DNA of 64,000 nt from Erysipelotrichaceae bacterium (lineage in GTDB: Bacteria > Bacillota_I > Bacilli_A > Erysipelotrichales > Erysipelotrichaceae), in NCBI GenBank assembly GCA_030528645.1, contig JAUMYM010000001.1, positions 122,257-186,256 of the forward strand, written 5' to 3'. Of the stretch, positions 44,270 to 53,365 are shown in pieces (position 1 is the first letter of the stretch; each line of letters starts with the position of its first letter). The notes under the pieces were generated by a model. The model made no database searches, had not been told where the DNA came from, and worked only from the letters and a program-made list of their open reading frames with translations. The position numbers and the translations under genes were made by a program.

Positions 44270-45988
44270 TTATGCTTGATTTAACATCTTTCGATATAAT
44301 GCAGAAGTCTCTTTTAACTCTTCATTTGTACCAATCGCTTCTACTTTACCATCCTTTAATACCACAATCTTATGAGCACCTTGAATGGTTCTCATACGAT
44401 GAGCAATCACAATAACCGTTTTATCTTTAATTAACTCTGACAAGGCTTCTTGAATTAAACTTTCATTTTCCACATCCAAAGAAGCAGTTGCTTCATCTAA
44501 AAGAATAATCGGTGCATCTTTTAAGATGGCTCTAGCAATGGAAATACGCTGGCGTTGTCCGCCCGATAAACGTTGACCATTTTCACCAATCATCGTATCA
44601 ATACCCATTGGTAACTTATCAAAAAACTCATCACAACGAGCAATACGAGCTGCTTGTAAGACCTCCTTGTCACTTGCTCCCTTTTTACCAACACGAATAT
44701 TCTCTTTAATGCTTGAATTAAACAAGATGACATCTTGAAATACAATCGAAAATGACTTTAATAATGTTTCCGGATCAATCGTACTAATATCCTGATTCCC
44801 TATCAAAATCTGTCCTTGTTGCACATCCCAAAATCGAGCAGCTAACTTTGTTAATGTTGTTTTACCACTACCGGAAGGACCAATCAAGGCGGTAATTTCA
44901 CCCTGCTTAGCTGTAAAACTAACCCCATTAATTACAGAATACTCTTGATAACCAAAAACAACATCTTTAAATTCAATGTCATAATTATCAATTGTAACCT
45001 CTGTTTTCCCTTCTTGAATTGGCATTGTTTTAATCTCTTTAATACGCTTAACAACTTCTTCCATCATCATAATCATCGTTAACATACCCAATAAACCTTC
45101 AATTGGCGCATACACACTTGCCGTAATCATTAAGTATGCAATGTACATAATGACATCTATTTGACCTTGGAGTAATAAATGCGCCCCATAGATAGCGGTT
45201 AATACAATACCAAACTTCAAGATAATAGTGGAAATACCAATCCCTAAAGAAGTTGAAAACTCTGTTTTAATTTTAAGCTTAGATAAATGATTCACTTTAT
45301 CATTAAATTCACTCACAAACACATCTTCTAAATTATAAGACTTAATCTCTTGAATCTGATCAATCTTTTCTTGTACATCATCATACACCTCACGAACAGA
45401 TCCCATTGCTTCTTTAAAAATCCTTTTTTGTTTCTTTCTTGAAGTAACATACAATAAAAACGCAACTGGAATGACGCCTAAAATTGCAATTGCCATCTTC
45501 CAATTATGCACAAACAACATTATCGCAATCATACTCGTAGAGATCGTAGTAGCATAAAGTTGTGGTATGGAATGTGAAAAAATCGTTTCATATAACTCAA
45601 TATCCGACATGATGGTTGCGGATAAATCCGATAAATCACGCTTTGCAAAATAAGACAAAGGTAACTTCTTTAATCGATTCGCAACATCTACCCTTGTACG
45701 CGCACTTTCATTGTAGACATTTTCATATAAATTAACATAGTCCCATCTAGCTACAAGAAACATCACCACAAACATTACAACAATCATGACAAAATAATAC
45801 ATCATCGGAAGATTTGGATACTTCGATAAACCAAAGGCTTGCCCTAACGATTGTGAGATGAATAAAAATCCAATTACAGCAGGAAAAATCTTAGTTAAGT
45901 TTACAATGGTATGCGAAAAAATAGACTTCGTTAAATGCTTAGCACCTATTTCCGACATGCCATATTTCTCTTTAAAATACTTATGCAT
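44270..45988 (-). CDS. ABC exporter half-transporter (second of a heterodimer)
   Basis: The 572-residue half-transporter has six helices (about residues 20-310) and a nucleotide-binding domain with Walker A (GPSGSGKTT), signature LSGGQRQRIS, Walker B (IILLDEAT) and the switch His (VIAHRMR). I start at 45988 (MHKYFKEKYGM), which has a GGGAGGTC Shine-Dalgarno; the longest frame adds 32 residues that overlap the upstream gene and are unlikely. It overlaps the first half-transporter by 8 bases. The two should form a heterodimer. The canonical Walker B Glu is present, so this site is catalytically competent. The substrate is unknown. Confidence 0.9.
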   Translation of the reverse strand: MHKYFKEKYGMSEIGAKHLTKSIFSHTIVNLTKIFPAVIGFLFISQSLGQAFGLSKYPNLPMMYYFVMIVVMFVVMFLVARWDYVNLYENVYNESARTRVDVANRLKKLPLSYFAKRDLSDLSATIMSDIELYETIFSHSIPQLYATTISTSMIAIMLFVHNWKMAIAILGVIPVAFLLYVTSRKKQKRIFKEAMGSVREVYDDVQEKIDQIQEIKSYNLEDVFVSEFNDKVNHLSKLKIKTEFSTSLGIGISTIILKFGIVLTAIYGAHLLLQGQIDVIMYIAYLMITASVYAPIEGLLGMLTMIMMMEEVVKRIKEIKTMPIQEGKTEVTIDNYDIEFKDVVFGYQEYSVINGVSFTAKQGEITALIGPSGSGKTTLTKLAARFWDVQQGQILIGNQDISTIDPETLLKSFSIVFQDVILFNSSIKENIRVGKKGASDKEVLQAARIARCDEFFDKLPMGIDTMIGENGQRLSGGQRQRISIARAILKDAPIILLDEATASLDVENESLIQEALSELIKDKTVIVIAHRMRTIQGAHKIVVLKDGKVEAIGTNEELKETSALYRKMLNQA

Positions 45989-47750
45989 ATTGACCTCCCA
46001 CACTCCATGTAGCCGCCTTTTGATATTCCTTCCAAAGCTCTTTATATACACCATTGAATGCCAACAACTCTTCATGACTTCCACACTCTACAATACGACC
46101 TGCATCCACCACCAAAATCTTATCTGCTTCTACAATCGTAGATAAGCGATGGGCAATCATTAATGTTGTTTTATCTTTCGCCAACTTTTTAAATGAAGCT
46201 TGAATTACTTTTTCATTTTCCGGATCTGCAAATGCGGTTGCTTCATCTAAAATAATAATATCCGCATTCTTCAACAATGCACGTGCAATGGATAAACGCT
46301 GCACTTCTCCACCTGAAAAATACGTTCCCTTACTACCATATACGGTATCTAATCCATCTTTTAAACGTTCCACAATCTCCATAGATCCGGAATCAATTAA
46401 AGCCTGCGTGATCTCCTGTTCACTGGCATGTGGATTTCCTAATAATAAATTCTCTTTTAAACTCATTTTAAATAAACGTGAATTTTGAAATACAAAAGCA
46501 ATCTTCTTCATTAAAGCTTCCTTAGAAAATTCTTTAATATTTGTATCACCAATACAAACTTCACCCTCATCGACATCATAGAAACGACAAGCCAAACGAG
46601 CAATCGTTGTTTTTCCTCCACCTGATGGTCCTACAATCGCCACTGTTTCTCCTTTTTGAATCGTAAAAGAAACATCTTCCAGAACCTTTTCTTGATTATA
46701 AGAAAATGAAACCTGTTTAAAAGTAACACTAGCATCTGCTTCAACTTGATTTCCATACATTAAGATTGGATAACTTAATTCTTCATCAATCTTATTTAAA
46801 GCCAATTCTGCAAAATACATATATTGACGAATTTGTGCACTACGCATGATAAAAATGGTAAAGGTTGGCACAATTAAAATATAAATAATCGAGTTTGCGA
46901 TTACCTGTTGAATATTACCACCCTTACTAATCATAAGCATCGCTACCGGAACAATGAAAAACGAAGAAGAAGGGGCAAGCGCTTCAAATAAAGACATCTT
47001 ATTTTTCCATTGTAAAGTTAACTTTAAGACCATGGCTTGTACTTTTTGAATTAAACCATGAAACTGTTCAAACGACTCTAAACTTTGGGCAAATGTTTTT
47101 ACAACAGGAATTCCTCTGACATACTCTACGGATTGTGAGGAAAGCTGTGCCATCGAATCAAAATATTGATTACGCAAAGCAATCCCTTTTTTACCCATCA
47201 TGGTTGCCATAAAAACCATTCCTAACATAACCGGTATTAAACCAACAATCCCAATACGCCAGTCAAACATAACAAAAAATACCATTAATACCAACGGTGA
47301 GATCATCGTAGAAGCAAAATCAGGTAATTGATGAGCCAAAAAAGTATGGGTTTGACCTGCTCCATCAATAATAATCTTACGTAACTTTCCACTTTCACGA
47401 TTTGAGAAAAAACCAAGAGGCATCTCCATCATTTTCTTCATACTCAACTTAACGATGTTATGTTCCACCTCAAAAGCAAATATATGAGATACAATCAAAG
47501 CACCCATATACATCACAAAACCACCAATCGCAAATGCAAACGCAACTATCGCATTTTGATAAATAAAGGACGTATCCGTTACTCCATGTAAAATAATTTC
47601 TTTGACAATGCGATGAATAAACACCATAGGCATCAACATACAAATACCTGATAATGCAGATAAAACCATTGCCACTTGAAGCATATAAGCTTTCTTTCCA
47701 CTATATGGAAGCAAACGCTTTAACACAGAAGCTTGTTTCTTTTGTTGCAT
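45981..47750 (-). CDS. ABC exporter half-transporter (first of a heterodimer)
   Basis: The 589-residue protein has six helices and a nucleotide-binding domain with Walker A (GPSGGGKTT), signature FSGGEVQRLS, Walker B (IIILDEAT) followed by AFADPENE, and switch His (MIAHRLS). The AFADPENE feature is typical of the YbtPQ/IrtAB group, exporter-fold ABCs that in several bacteria handle iron-siderophore complexes. That link is only suggestive here. It is the first gene of the pair, with AAAGGAG upstream. A dyad and TATAAT lie in the promoter. Confidence 0.9.
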   Translation of the reverse strand: MQQKKQASVLKRLLPYSGKKAYMLQVAMVLSALSGICMLMPMVFIHRIVKEIILHGVTDTSFIYQNAIVAFAFAIGGFVMYMGALIVSHIFAFEVEHNIVKLSMKKMMEMPLGFFSNRESGKLRKIIIDGAGQTHTFLAHQLPDFASTMISPLVLMVFFVMFDWRIGIVGLIPVMLGMVFMATMMGKKGIALRNQYFDSMAQLSSQSVEYVRGIPVVKTFAQSLESFEQFHGLIQKVQAMVLKLTLQWKNKMSLFEALAPSSSFFIVPVAMLMISKGGNIQQVIANSIIYILIVPTFTIFIMRSAQIRQYMYFAELALNKIDEELSYPILMYGNQVEADASVTFKQVSFSYNQEKVLEDVSFTIQKGETVAIVGPSGGGKTTIARLACRFYDVDEGEVCIGDTNIKEFSKEALMKKIAFVFQNSRLFKMSLKENLLLGNPHASEQEITQALIDSGSMEIVERLKDGLDTVYGSKGTYFSGGEVQRLSIARALLKNADIIILDEATAFADPENEKVIQASFKKLAKDKTTLMIAHRLSTIVEADKILVVDAGRIVECGSHEELLAFNGVYKELWKEYQKAATWSVGGQYA

Positions 47751-47767
47751 AGTTTAACTCCTTTCCT

Positions 47768-47792
47768 ATTATAAGTTAGGGAAATCTAACTT
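47768..47792 (-). promoter_or_regulatory. Promoter -10 with a dyad operator upstream of the ABC exporter
   Basis: On the minus strand a TATAAT (47768-47773) is immediately preceded by the inverted repeat AAGTTAG-N6-CTAACTT (47773-47792), which occupies the usual spacer. A dyad there suggests a repressor or MerR-like regulator. The half-site TTAG resembles those upstream of the metal importer. No regulator gene is adjacent, and the rest of 47793-48000 shows no gene. Confidence 0.5.
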
Positions 47793-48000
47793 GATTTGTA
47801 AAAAATATACCGAATCATCGGTGTACTCTTTTTATTATATGCCTATCTGTTTATCCTCGCAAGATGTGAAGAAAAATATATCTATATTAAAAATCTGTAT
47901 TTTATACTTATTGAATTTAATGACAATTAAAACAGCAAACCTTTTGATTTACTGTTTCCAATGGTTATACTCAATTAAACATACTGGAATTTGCCAGAAA

Positions 48001-48471
48001 CTAAAGCTTACAAATCATGACATAGTCATCTTCATTTTCACGAACAACTTCAAAACCTACTTTTTTATACATACTCACTGCATAGTTTGTCTTTTGAACC
48101 GATAATGAAACTTGCTTATATTTTCTCTCTTTCAAGGTCAAAAGAATTTGCTTCATAAGTTCTGTTCCAATTCCCAAGTTTCTATATTCCTTGAAAAGTG
48201 AAATAGAAAGAGAGGGTGTTGTGTCATCAACATGACCATAATCATTGATGATACGAGTCCATACAGCTCCTACTACCTTCCCATCAAAATCCGCAACATA
48301 ACATACATCATCTTTCTTCCCAAAATCTGCAACATATATTTGTAAATCGGGATGTTCTATAATATCTTTGGACGGAGCTTGTACTCCTTCAGGAATAAAA
48401 ATAGCCTCATATAGAAAAGTATCCAATAAATTGATTTCATTCTGCTTTAATTCTCTAATTACATAATCCAT
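48001..48471 (-). CDS. GNAT-family N-acetyltransferase
   Basis: The roughly 156-residue protein has GNAT motifs: VVGAVWTRI as strand 4, SLSISLFKEYRNLGIGTELMKQIL with the acetyl-CoA loop (a QxxGxA-like RNLGIG), and YKKVGFEVV at the C-terminus. It transfers acetyl from acetyl-CoA to an unknown amine. I start at 48471 (MDYVIRELKQNE), where TTGGAGGC gives a Shine-Dalgarno; the longer form adds only four residues. It is a single gene. Confidence 0.9.
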   Translation of the reverse strand: MDYVIRELKQNEINLLDTFLYEAIFIPEGVQAPSKDIIEHPDLQIYVADFGKKDDVCYVADFDGKVVGAVWTRIINDYGHVDDTTPSLSISLFKEYRNLGIGTELMKQILLTLKERKYKQVSLSVQKTNYAVSMYKKVGFEVVRENEDDYVMICKL

Positions 48472-48616
48472 AATTGCCTCCAATCTATATTCTGTAAATT
48501 TATTATTTTATAAATCGGTAGAGATTCCACACATACTATGCCTCCATACTTTTTTGAGTTAATTCTACTCCTTCTAATTCTCCGTTAGATTAATCATCTC
48601 GTCAAATTCTAATTTG

Positions 48617-48805
48617 TTAATCTAATTTATCAACAACTACATTCCCGTATTCATCTAGTAACGGTGTAATTCCAGAAGGTGCTGCTCCTGTCATTACTAC
48701 TAAATAATTCACACCTGTTACTGTATCTACAACAATTTGAATTTCTCCAAATCCAAGCCCTTCCACTGATTTTTTCTTAAATCTTTTCTCTTTCTTGCCA
48801 AACAT
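48617..48805 (-). CDS. DUF6440-family small protein
   Basis: The 62-residue protein has a basic N-terminus (MFGKKEKRFKKK) and a small beta domain with VVDTVTGVNYLVV and GITPLLDEYGNVV. I recall this TGVNYL and TPLLD pattern from the DUF6440 family, of unknown function. AGGAGG upstream is an excellent Shine-Dalgarno. It is a single gene and not linked to its neighbours by spacing. Confidence 0.75.
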   Translation of the reverse strand: MFGKKEKRFKKKSVEGLGFGEIQIVVDTVTGVNYLVVMTGAAPSGITPLLDEYGNVVVDKLD

Positions 48806-48993
48806 TATTCATTTCCTCCTATTTATTTGTTTCATTCTATATTTGTGAAATTATATCATATTTCAATTTAATTTTATAAGTTTAAATTTTACTTCTTTAC
48901 TGGTATTCTTCTCTGTTTGCTTGTTGTAACTATTATTCAATTTTTGAACGTTTTCTAAAAACATCTCTTTTAAATAGCATGAATAACTTGCAC

Positions 48994-49024
48994 AAAAAAA
49001 GATAAGCTAACAAACTTATCTTTT
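48994..49024 (-). terminator. Terminator of the hflX-cysK-isochorismatase operon
   Basis: A 10-bp stem (AAAAGATAAG with CTTATCTTTT, loop of 8) is followed on the minus strand by a T-run. Confidence 0.8.
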
Positions 49025-49685
49025 ATACGATTTCTTTTACTACCATCACACCATTATTGATCATACTATGCACAAACATCACATTGTATAAATCACTATC
49101 ATGCCCAACAGCATCAAACGTATCGATAACATTCAATGGTACAATGACTCTTGCTTGTCGTTTGATTTGATTTAAATACGTTACCAATGTTAAGGCAAAT
49201 TGATAAATACAAATATCCGTACAATCTCCCGTTACAATAAACGTATCGACTTCTGAATTGACCAATTCTAATGGATTCTTGGCATGAAATCCATTGGTTG
49301 ACTCTTTCCCGATCACTTGATGTAAATATGGCTTAATTTCATCGACAACTTTTGACTCTTCCTCTTCCTTTAGACAATGAATCGGATACGACTTAAACTC
49401 TAAAGCATCTTTACTATGACTATCTGTATAGGCAAACATCTTAATGCCTACTTGTTGAGCCTTTTTAAATAACGTTACGGTATCTTCAATTAAATCATAA
49501 ATACGTGGACTACACATTGCACCCTCTTTTGCAAAGCCATTATTTAAATCCACCGAAAAAATAACGGTCTTATTCGCATTAAACGAACTTAATTGTAATA
49601 CTTCCAACTTATCTAAGGCATCATACATACTTGATAAAGAAGCCAATGCCTTTGTTTCAAACTCTTGTTTACTCACTAATTTCAT
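49023..49685 (-). CDS. Isochorismatase-fold cysteine hydrolase (nicotinamidase-like)
   Basis: The roughly 220-residue protein has the cysteine hydrolase triad: Asp in VDLNNGF (near residue 45), Lys in GKESTNGF (near 135) and the nucleophilic Cys in GDCTDICIY (near 164). It also has an N-terminal extension of about 35 residues. Nicotinamidases (PncA) convert nicotinamide to nicotinate, but this fold includes other amidases. I start at 49685, where GGAGAG precedes MKLVSKQEF; the TTG 12 bases earlier is less likely. It follows cysK by one base, the last gene of that operon. Confidence 0.85.
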   Translation of the reverse strand: MKLVSKQEFETKALASLSSMYDALDKLEVLQLSSFNANKTVIFSVDLNNGFAKEGAMCSPRIYDLIEDTVTLFKKAQQVGIKMFAYTDSHSKDALEFKSYPIHCLKEEEESKVVDEIKPYLHQVIGKESTNGFHAKNPLELVNSEVDTFIVTGDCTDICIYQFALTLVTYLNQIKRQARVIVPLNVIDTFDAVGHDSDLYNVMFVHSMINNGVMVVKEIV

Positions 49686-49686
49686 A

Positions 49687-50610
49687 TTACTCTCCAAATA
49701 ATACTGTACTTAAATAGCGCTCAGCTGTATCAGGTAATAATACCACAATGTCTTTGTCTTTGAATTCTTCTTGTAGTGCCAACTGAATTCCAGCTTCTAA
49801 AGCCGCTCCGGATGAGATACCAGCCATAATGCCCTCTGTTTGCATTAACTGCTTACTACGAGAAATCGCCTGTTCACTACTTACTTGTATAATATCATCA
49901 ATAAGCTCCTTTTTCAAAACTTCCGGCACAAATCCTGCACCAATTCCTTGAATTTTATGCGGACCAGGTTGCTTTCCACTTAAAACCGCTGACTCTACAG
50001 GCTCTACTGCATAAATCTTTACGTCACTCTTTTTTGACTTTAAATAACTTCCTACTCCAGTAATGGTTCCACCGGTTCCAACTCCTGCCACAAAAACATC
50101 TACACTAGGTAAATCATTTAAAATTTCAATCCCGGTATGCAATAAATGTGCCTTTGGATTTGAAGGATTTTCAAACTGTAACATCATCTTCGCGTTCTGA
50201 TCTTCTTTTAAAATCTCTTGCGCCTTAGCAATTGCACCCTTCATACCTAAACTACCATCGGTTAGAACTAATGCTGCCCCATAGCCCTTGATTAACTTTT
50301 GACGCTCAATAGACATCGTCGATGGCATAACAATTGTTAACTTCAATCCAAATGCCGATGCAACCATCGCCAAACCAACACCTGTATTTCCACTTGTTGC
50401 CTCTACTAAATGCGTTGTTTCATTGATTTCTTTCTTATCTAAGGCATCTTTAATCATTTGATACGCGATGCGATCTTTTACAGAACCCCCCGGATTAAAC
50501 GCCTCTACTTTTACATATACATTACCTTTTAACTGTAATTGTTCTTTCAAACGATTCAGTTTAATTAAGGGTGTTAACCCTATAGTCTCTACAACATTTT
50601 GATATAACAT
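49687..50610 (-). CDS. cysK: Cysteine synthase (O-acetylserine sulfhydrylase)
   Basis: The 307-residue PLP enzyme makes L-cysteine from O-acetylserine and sulphide. It has the PLP Lys in GGSVKDRIAYQM (near residue 43), the substrate loop VEATSGNTGVGLA, the glycine-rich phosphate cradle VGTGGTITGVG, and the C-terminal ISSGAA segment. Length is normal. It follows hflX by 12 bases. The transcript begins with a short Cys-rich leader ORF, and cysE, which makes the substrate, is transcribed divergently. Confidence 0.96.
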   Translation of the reverse strand: MLYQNVVETIGLTPLIKLNRLKEQLQLKGNVYVKVEAFNPGGSVKDRIAYQMIKDALDKKEINETTHLVEATSGNTGVGLAMVASAFGLKLTIVMPSTMSIERQKLIKGYGAALVLTDGSLGMKGAIAKAQEILKEDQNAKMMLQFENPSNPKAHLLHTGIEILNDLPSVDVFVAGVGTGGTITGVGSYLKSKKSDVKIYAVEPVESAVLSGKQPGPHKIQGIGAGFVPEVLKKELIDDIIQVSSEQAISRSKQLMQTEGIMAGISSGAALEAGIQLALQEEFKDKDIVVLLPDTAERYLSTVLFGE

Positions 50611-50622
50611 TCTTCTTCCTCC

Positions 50623-51891
50623 TTAATGATATTCTTGATGTATATTCTCTTCTTTACAACGATAAGGATACAAGCCCTTTACCACTTGAAAACTCCCTGA
50701 AACATGATACTGAATGCCATCTTCCTTTTCCGCAAGCTTTACAATTCTACACACCTTACGATAAAACTGAAGAATACTTAACTCTTTATACGGAATCAAA
50801 CACTCAAAATCAAACTCATTGGGATAAAGGATCTTAGACACTTGATCCAATAACGCATCAATCCCTTGTTGATACATGGCAGAGATACATAAACCATCAA
50901 ACAAAGATGCATCTTTTACTAAATCCATTTTGTTATAAACATGAATTATTGGAATATGATCTGCCTGAATTTGTCTTAATGTCTCCATGGTTACCTCTCT
51001 TTGTAATTCCAACTGACTATTACTAGCATCCATGACATGAATCAACACATCGGCATCACACGCTGCCTTTAACGTCGATTGAAACGCCTCAATCAACAAA
51101 TGTGGTAAATTTGAAACAAAACCAACCGTATCAAACAACAATGCCTCTTGATGATGCCCTAATTGAATGTTACGCACTGTAGTATCCAATGTGGCAAACA
51201 ACATATCCTTTTGAAACACCATCTTTTCCTTTGGACGTTGATCTTTCTTTAAAATCGCATTCATCAAACTCGACTTTCCGGCATTGGTATACCCCACTAA
51301 CGCAATCTTCTTCAATGGATTACGCTTACGAGATTGCTCCTGCAATGCTTGATGCTTCTTCAAAGCTTGAAGCTGTTTCTTTAAATCGGTAAGTTGAAAA
51401 CGAATATTACGCTTTACTAACTCCAAACGACTTTCTCCGGCACCTTTGTTATTGGCACTACCACCACGTTGATTTCCAACATCATACTCCTGTTTTAAAA
51501 TCCTTGGCAAACTATATTTAATCCGTGCCATTTCTGTTTGAAGCTTCGCTATCTTTGTCTTAGCACGTGAAGAAAAAATATCTAAAATTAAATTGGTACG
51601 ATCAATAACCGGACACTGGCACTCTTGTTGAATACGCTCTAATTGCACAATCGATAACTCATTATAGAAAATAATGCAATCTACTTCTAATTCTCTTGCC
51701 CTATCTGCAAGTTCCATTAACTTTCCATAACGAAAAACACTCTTTGGATCCAGGCTACGTCCTTTTTGTATCATCACATCTATTACATCTATATGATTTG
51801 CCTTTGCCAACTGAATGCACTCTTCGATATATTGTTGAAATTCTACATCATATTTTGATAGGTTAAATCCCGCTAAAATTGCTTTTCTCAT
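50623..51891 (-). CDS. hflX: GTPase HflX
   Basis: The 422-residue GTPase has the HflX N-terminal domain (DPKSVFRYGKLMELADRARELEVDCIIFYNELSIVQLERIQ) and a G domain with G1 GYTNAGKSS, G3 DTVGF and G4 NKMD. HflX splits stalled or hibernating ribosomes during stress. It sits between the Cys-rich leader ORF and cysK. The start ATG (51891) has AAGGG ahead. Its place in a cysteine operon is unusual, and may link translation rescue to cysteine supply. Confidence 0.95.
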   Translation of the reverse strand: MRKAILAGFNLSKYDVEFQQYIEECIQLAKANHIDVIDVMIQKGRSLDPKSVFRYGKLMELADRARELEVDCIIFYNELSIVQLERIQQECQCPVIDRTNLILDIFSSRAKTKIAKLQTEMARIKYSLPRILKQEYDVGNQRGGSANNKGAGESRLELVKRNIRFQLTDLKKQLQALKKHQALQEQSRKRNPLKKIALVGYTNAGKSSLMNAILKKDQRPKEKMVFQKDMLFATLDTTVRNIQLGHHQEALLFDTVGFVSNLPHLLIEAFQSTLKAACDADVLIHVMDASNSQLELQREVTMETLRQIQADHIPIIHVYNKMDLVKDASLFDGLCISAMYQQGIDALLDQVSKILYPNEFDFECLIPYKELSILQFYRKVCRIVKLAEKEDGIQYHVSGSFQVVKGLYPYRCKEENIHQEYH

Positions 51892-51907
51892 TTCATCATT
51901 CCCTTCT

Positions 51908-51951
51908 ATAAGAAAGTAATGACTTAAAACTTCTAAGACACTCTTTCTTAT
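51908..51951 (-). promoter_or_regulatory. Leader hairpin between the Cys ORF and hflX
   Basis: ATAAGAAAG pairs with CTTTCTTAT (9 bp) across a 26-base loop. The 3' arm ends two bases before the AAGGG of hflX. No T-run follows, so if it acts it would affect translation rather than termination. Confidence 0.45.
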
Positions 51952-51954
51952 TTA

Positions 51955-51984
51955 TTATTTACGTCCTAGACAACAACAGCTCAT
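51955..51984 (-). CDS. Cys-rich leader peptide MSCCCLGRK upstream of hflX-cysK
   Basis: The nine-codon ORF encodes MSCCCLGRK, with three consecutive Cys codons (all TGT), and is not among long ORFs. Its Shine-Dalgarno GGAGG lies seven bases before the ATG, and a strong promoter (TTGCAT-N17-TATAAT) puts the predicted start of transcription about 19 bases further upstream. It is in the leader of hflX-cysK and opposite cysE. Runs of the regulated amino acid in a short leader ORF are the hallmark of attenuation, so I infer a cysteine-sensing leader. Translation of the peptide is not proven. Confidence 0.65.
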   Translation of the reverse strand: MSCCCLGRK

Positions 51985-52009
51985 GATCTAACCTCCATTC
52001 AATAAAATA

Positions 52010-52038
52010 ATTATATTTTTATTTTATAGGTAATGCAA
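52010..52038 (-). promoter_or_regulatory. Promoter of the leader-hflX-cysK operon
   Basis: On the minus strand TTGCAT (52033-52038) and TATAAT (52010-52015) are spaced exactly 17 bases apart. Transcription would start near 52003. Confidence 0.75.
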
Positions 52039-52141
52039 ATACTTTGACTAAATCAACTGGTCTTTTCTTTAAAATATAAAAGAAATATAGTAAAATGTAA
52101 GTACTGGAAGTCTTCTCTACCGCAAATTTTAATAGATAGTG

Positions 52142-52147
52142 TATAAT
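52142..52147 (+). promoter_or_regulatory. -10 element of cysE
   Basis: TATAAT lies 26 bases before the cysE ATG. The -35 region is weak (ACCGCA), so activation or another control is possible. Confidence 0.5.
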
Positions 52148-52172
52148 GATAGAATAAATTTGAGGTAAGTTT

Positions 52173-52709
52173 ATGTTTAAAGATTTAAAAGCACAAATTA
52201 AACACATTAAAGAAAGTGATCCTGCCGCAAGCAGTATCTTTGAAATTCTTTTCTTATATCCATCCATACATGCCATAGGCTTTTATCGTCTTGCCCATGT
52301 ACTCTATAAGATCAAACTAAAATTTCTAGCACGCATGATTTCTCAATTGGCTCGTTTTCTAACAGGCATTGAAATCCATCCGGGTGCTCAAATTGGCATT
52401 GGATTATTCATTGACCATGGTATGGGCGTTGTTATTGGAGAAACCGCAATTATTAAAGACTATGTCAAACTTTATCACAATGTAACCTTAGGAGGCGTAA
52501 AACCAACCCATGGTAAACGTCATCCAACGATTGAAGATCACGTCGTCATTGGTACAGGTGCTAAAGTTTTAGGCAACATTACCGTTGGAAAACACGCTCG
52601 CATTGGAGCCAATGCCGTGGTCTTAAAAGATGTTCCGGAACACTGCACAGCCGTTGGTATTCCGGCACGCTTAGTCTGTGAAACAAACCAAGATTGGATT
52701 GCAAAATAA
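52173..52709 (+). CDS. cysE: Serine O-acetyltransferase
   Basis: The 178-residue enzyme acetylates serine for cysteine synthesis. It is a left-handed beta helix with hexapeptide repeats ([38 protein letters not shown]) and the catalytic His in FIDHG plus HNVTLGG. The length is short for the family, as is usual in Firmicutes. A GAGGTAAG Shine-Dalgarno precedes the ATG. It is divergent from hflX-cysK, so the intergenic region controls both steps. Confidence 0.95.
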   Translation: MFKDLKAQIKHIKESDPAASSIFEILFLYPSIHAIGFYRLAHVLYKIKLKFLARMISQLARFLTGIEIHPGAQIGIGLFIDHGMGVVIGETAIIKDYVKLYHNVTLGGVKPTHGKRHPTIEDHVVIGTGAKVLGNITVGKHARIGANAVVLKDVPEHCTAVGIPARLVCETNQDWIAK

Positions 52710-52723
52710 AAAGGGGTGATGAC

Positions 52724-53365
52724 ATGAACGTAAATTACAATGAAGAACTCATTATGCGTATGATACAACGTGAAGTCATATATGGTCTTTTAAAAAGACA
52801 AGAAGACTTCCATCCAAATACCTTAATGCAAGGAACAATTACACGCTATAATTGCACATCGTTTTTACGTTATCTTTTCCTTTTACATAATCCGCATGGT
52901 TTATTATTAGTCATTATGAATTATACTGACCCTAAAAAACCGGCATCCTTTACCTTCTTAAAATACGATGACATTCAAGGCATTAAAATTACCAAACAAA
53001 TCTTTGTAACCTTAATTACCATTCAATGTTTTAACGGTAATCGTTTTTTCCTACGCATCAACAATCGAAATAACCGTAATTTCTTGGATCAACAATCACG
53101 CCTTGAAACACTCATCGATACCTTAAAACAAAAAGGCTTGACCAACATGAAAAACCGACACTATCAAAAACTATATCGTCGTTACTTAATTGTAAGTACC
53201 ATTACTTATATGTTGATTTTTGCGATTGCTTTAGGAATTATCATCTTTGTCTTCCCTTATGTATCAACCTTTATGTTTTATCTTATTTCTTTCTTATCCA
53301 TTATCTTCTTGATGTTGGTGGCAAATGTATTAATTGATCGCTTCTCAAGAGAACGTAAAGTATAA
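52724..53365 (+). CDS. Hypothetical membrane protein
   Basis: The roughly 213-residue protein has a soluble N-terminal domain with a PH-like beta pattern (FLRYLFLLHNPHGLLLVIMNY, then SFTFLKYDDIQGIKIT) and two C-terminal helices (about 155-205). I recognise no family. The start at 52724 (MNVNYNEELIMRMIQ) has GGGGTGATG upstream; an upstream extension of 10 residues would overlap cysE. It is likely co-transcribed with cysE (14-base gap) and closed by a terminator. Confidence 0.8.
   Translation: MNVNYNEELIMRMIQREVIYGLLKRQEDFHPNTLMQGTITRYNCTSFLRYLFLLHNPHGLLLVIMNYTDPKKPASFTFLKYDDIQGIKITKQIFVTLITIQCFNGNRFFLRINNRNNRNFLDQQSRLETLIDTLKQKGLTNMKNRHYQKLYRRYLIVSTITYMLIFAIALGIIIFVFPYVSTFMFYLISFLSIIFLMLVANVLIDRFSRERKV

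Noticed and set aside
47791-48105. Plus-strand frame of 104 codons beside the GNAT gene
   Set aside because: It has no Shine-Dalgarno, has low-complexity sequence and overlaps the end of a real minus-strand gene.
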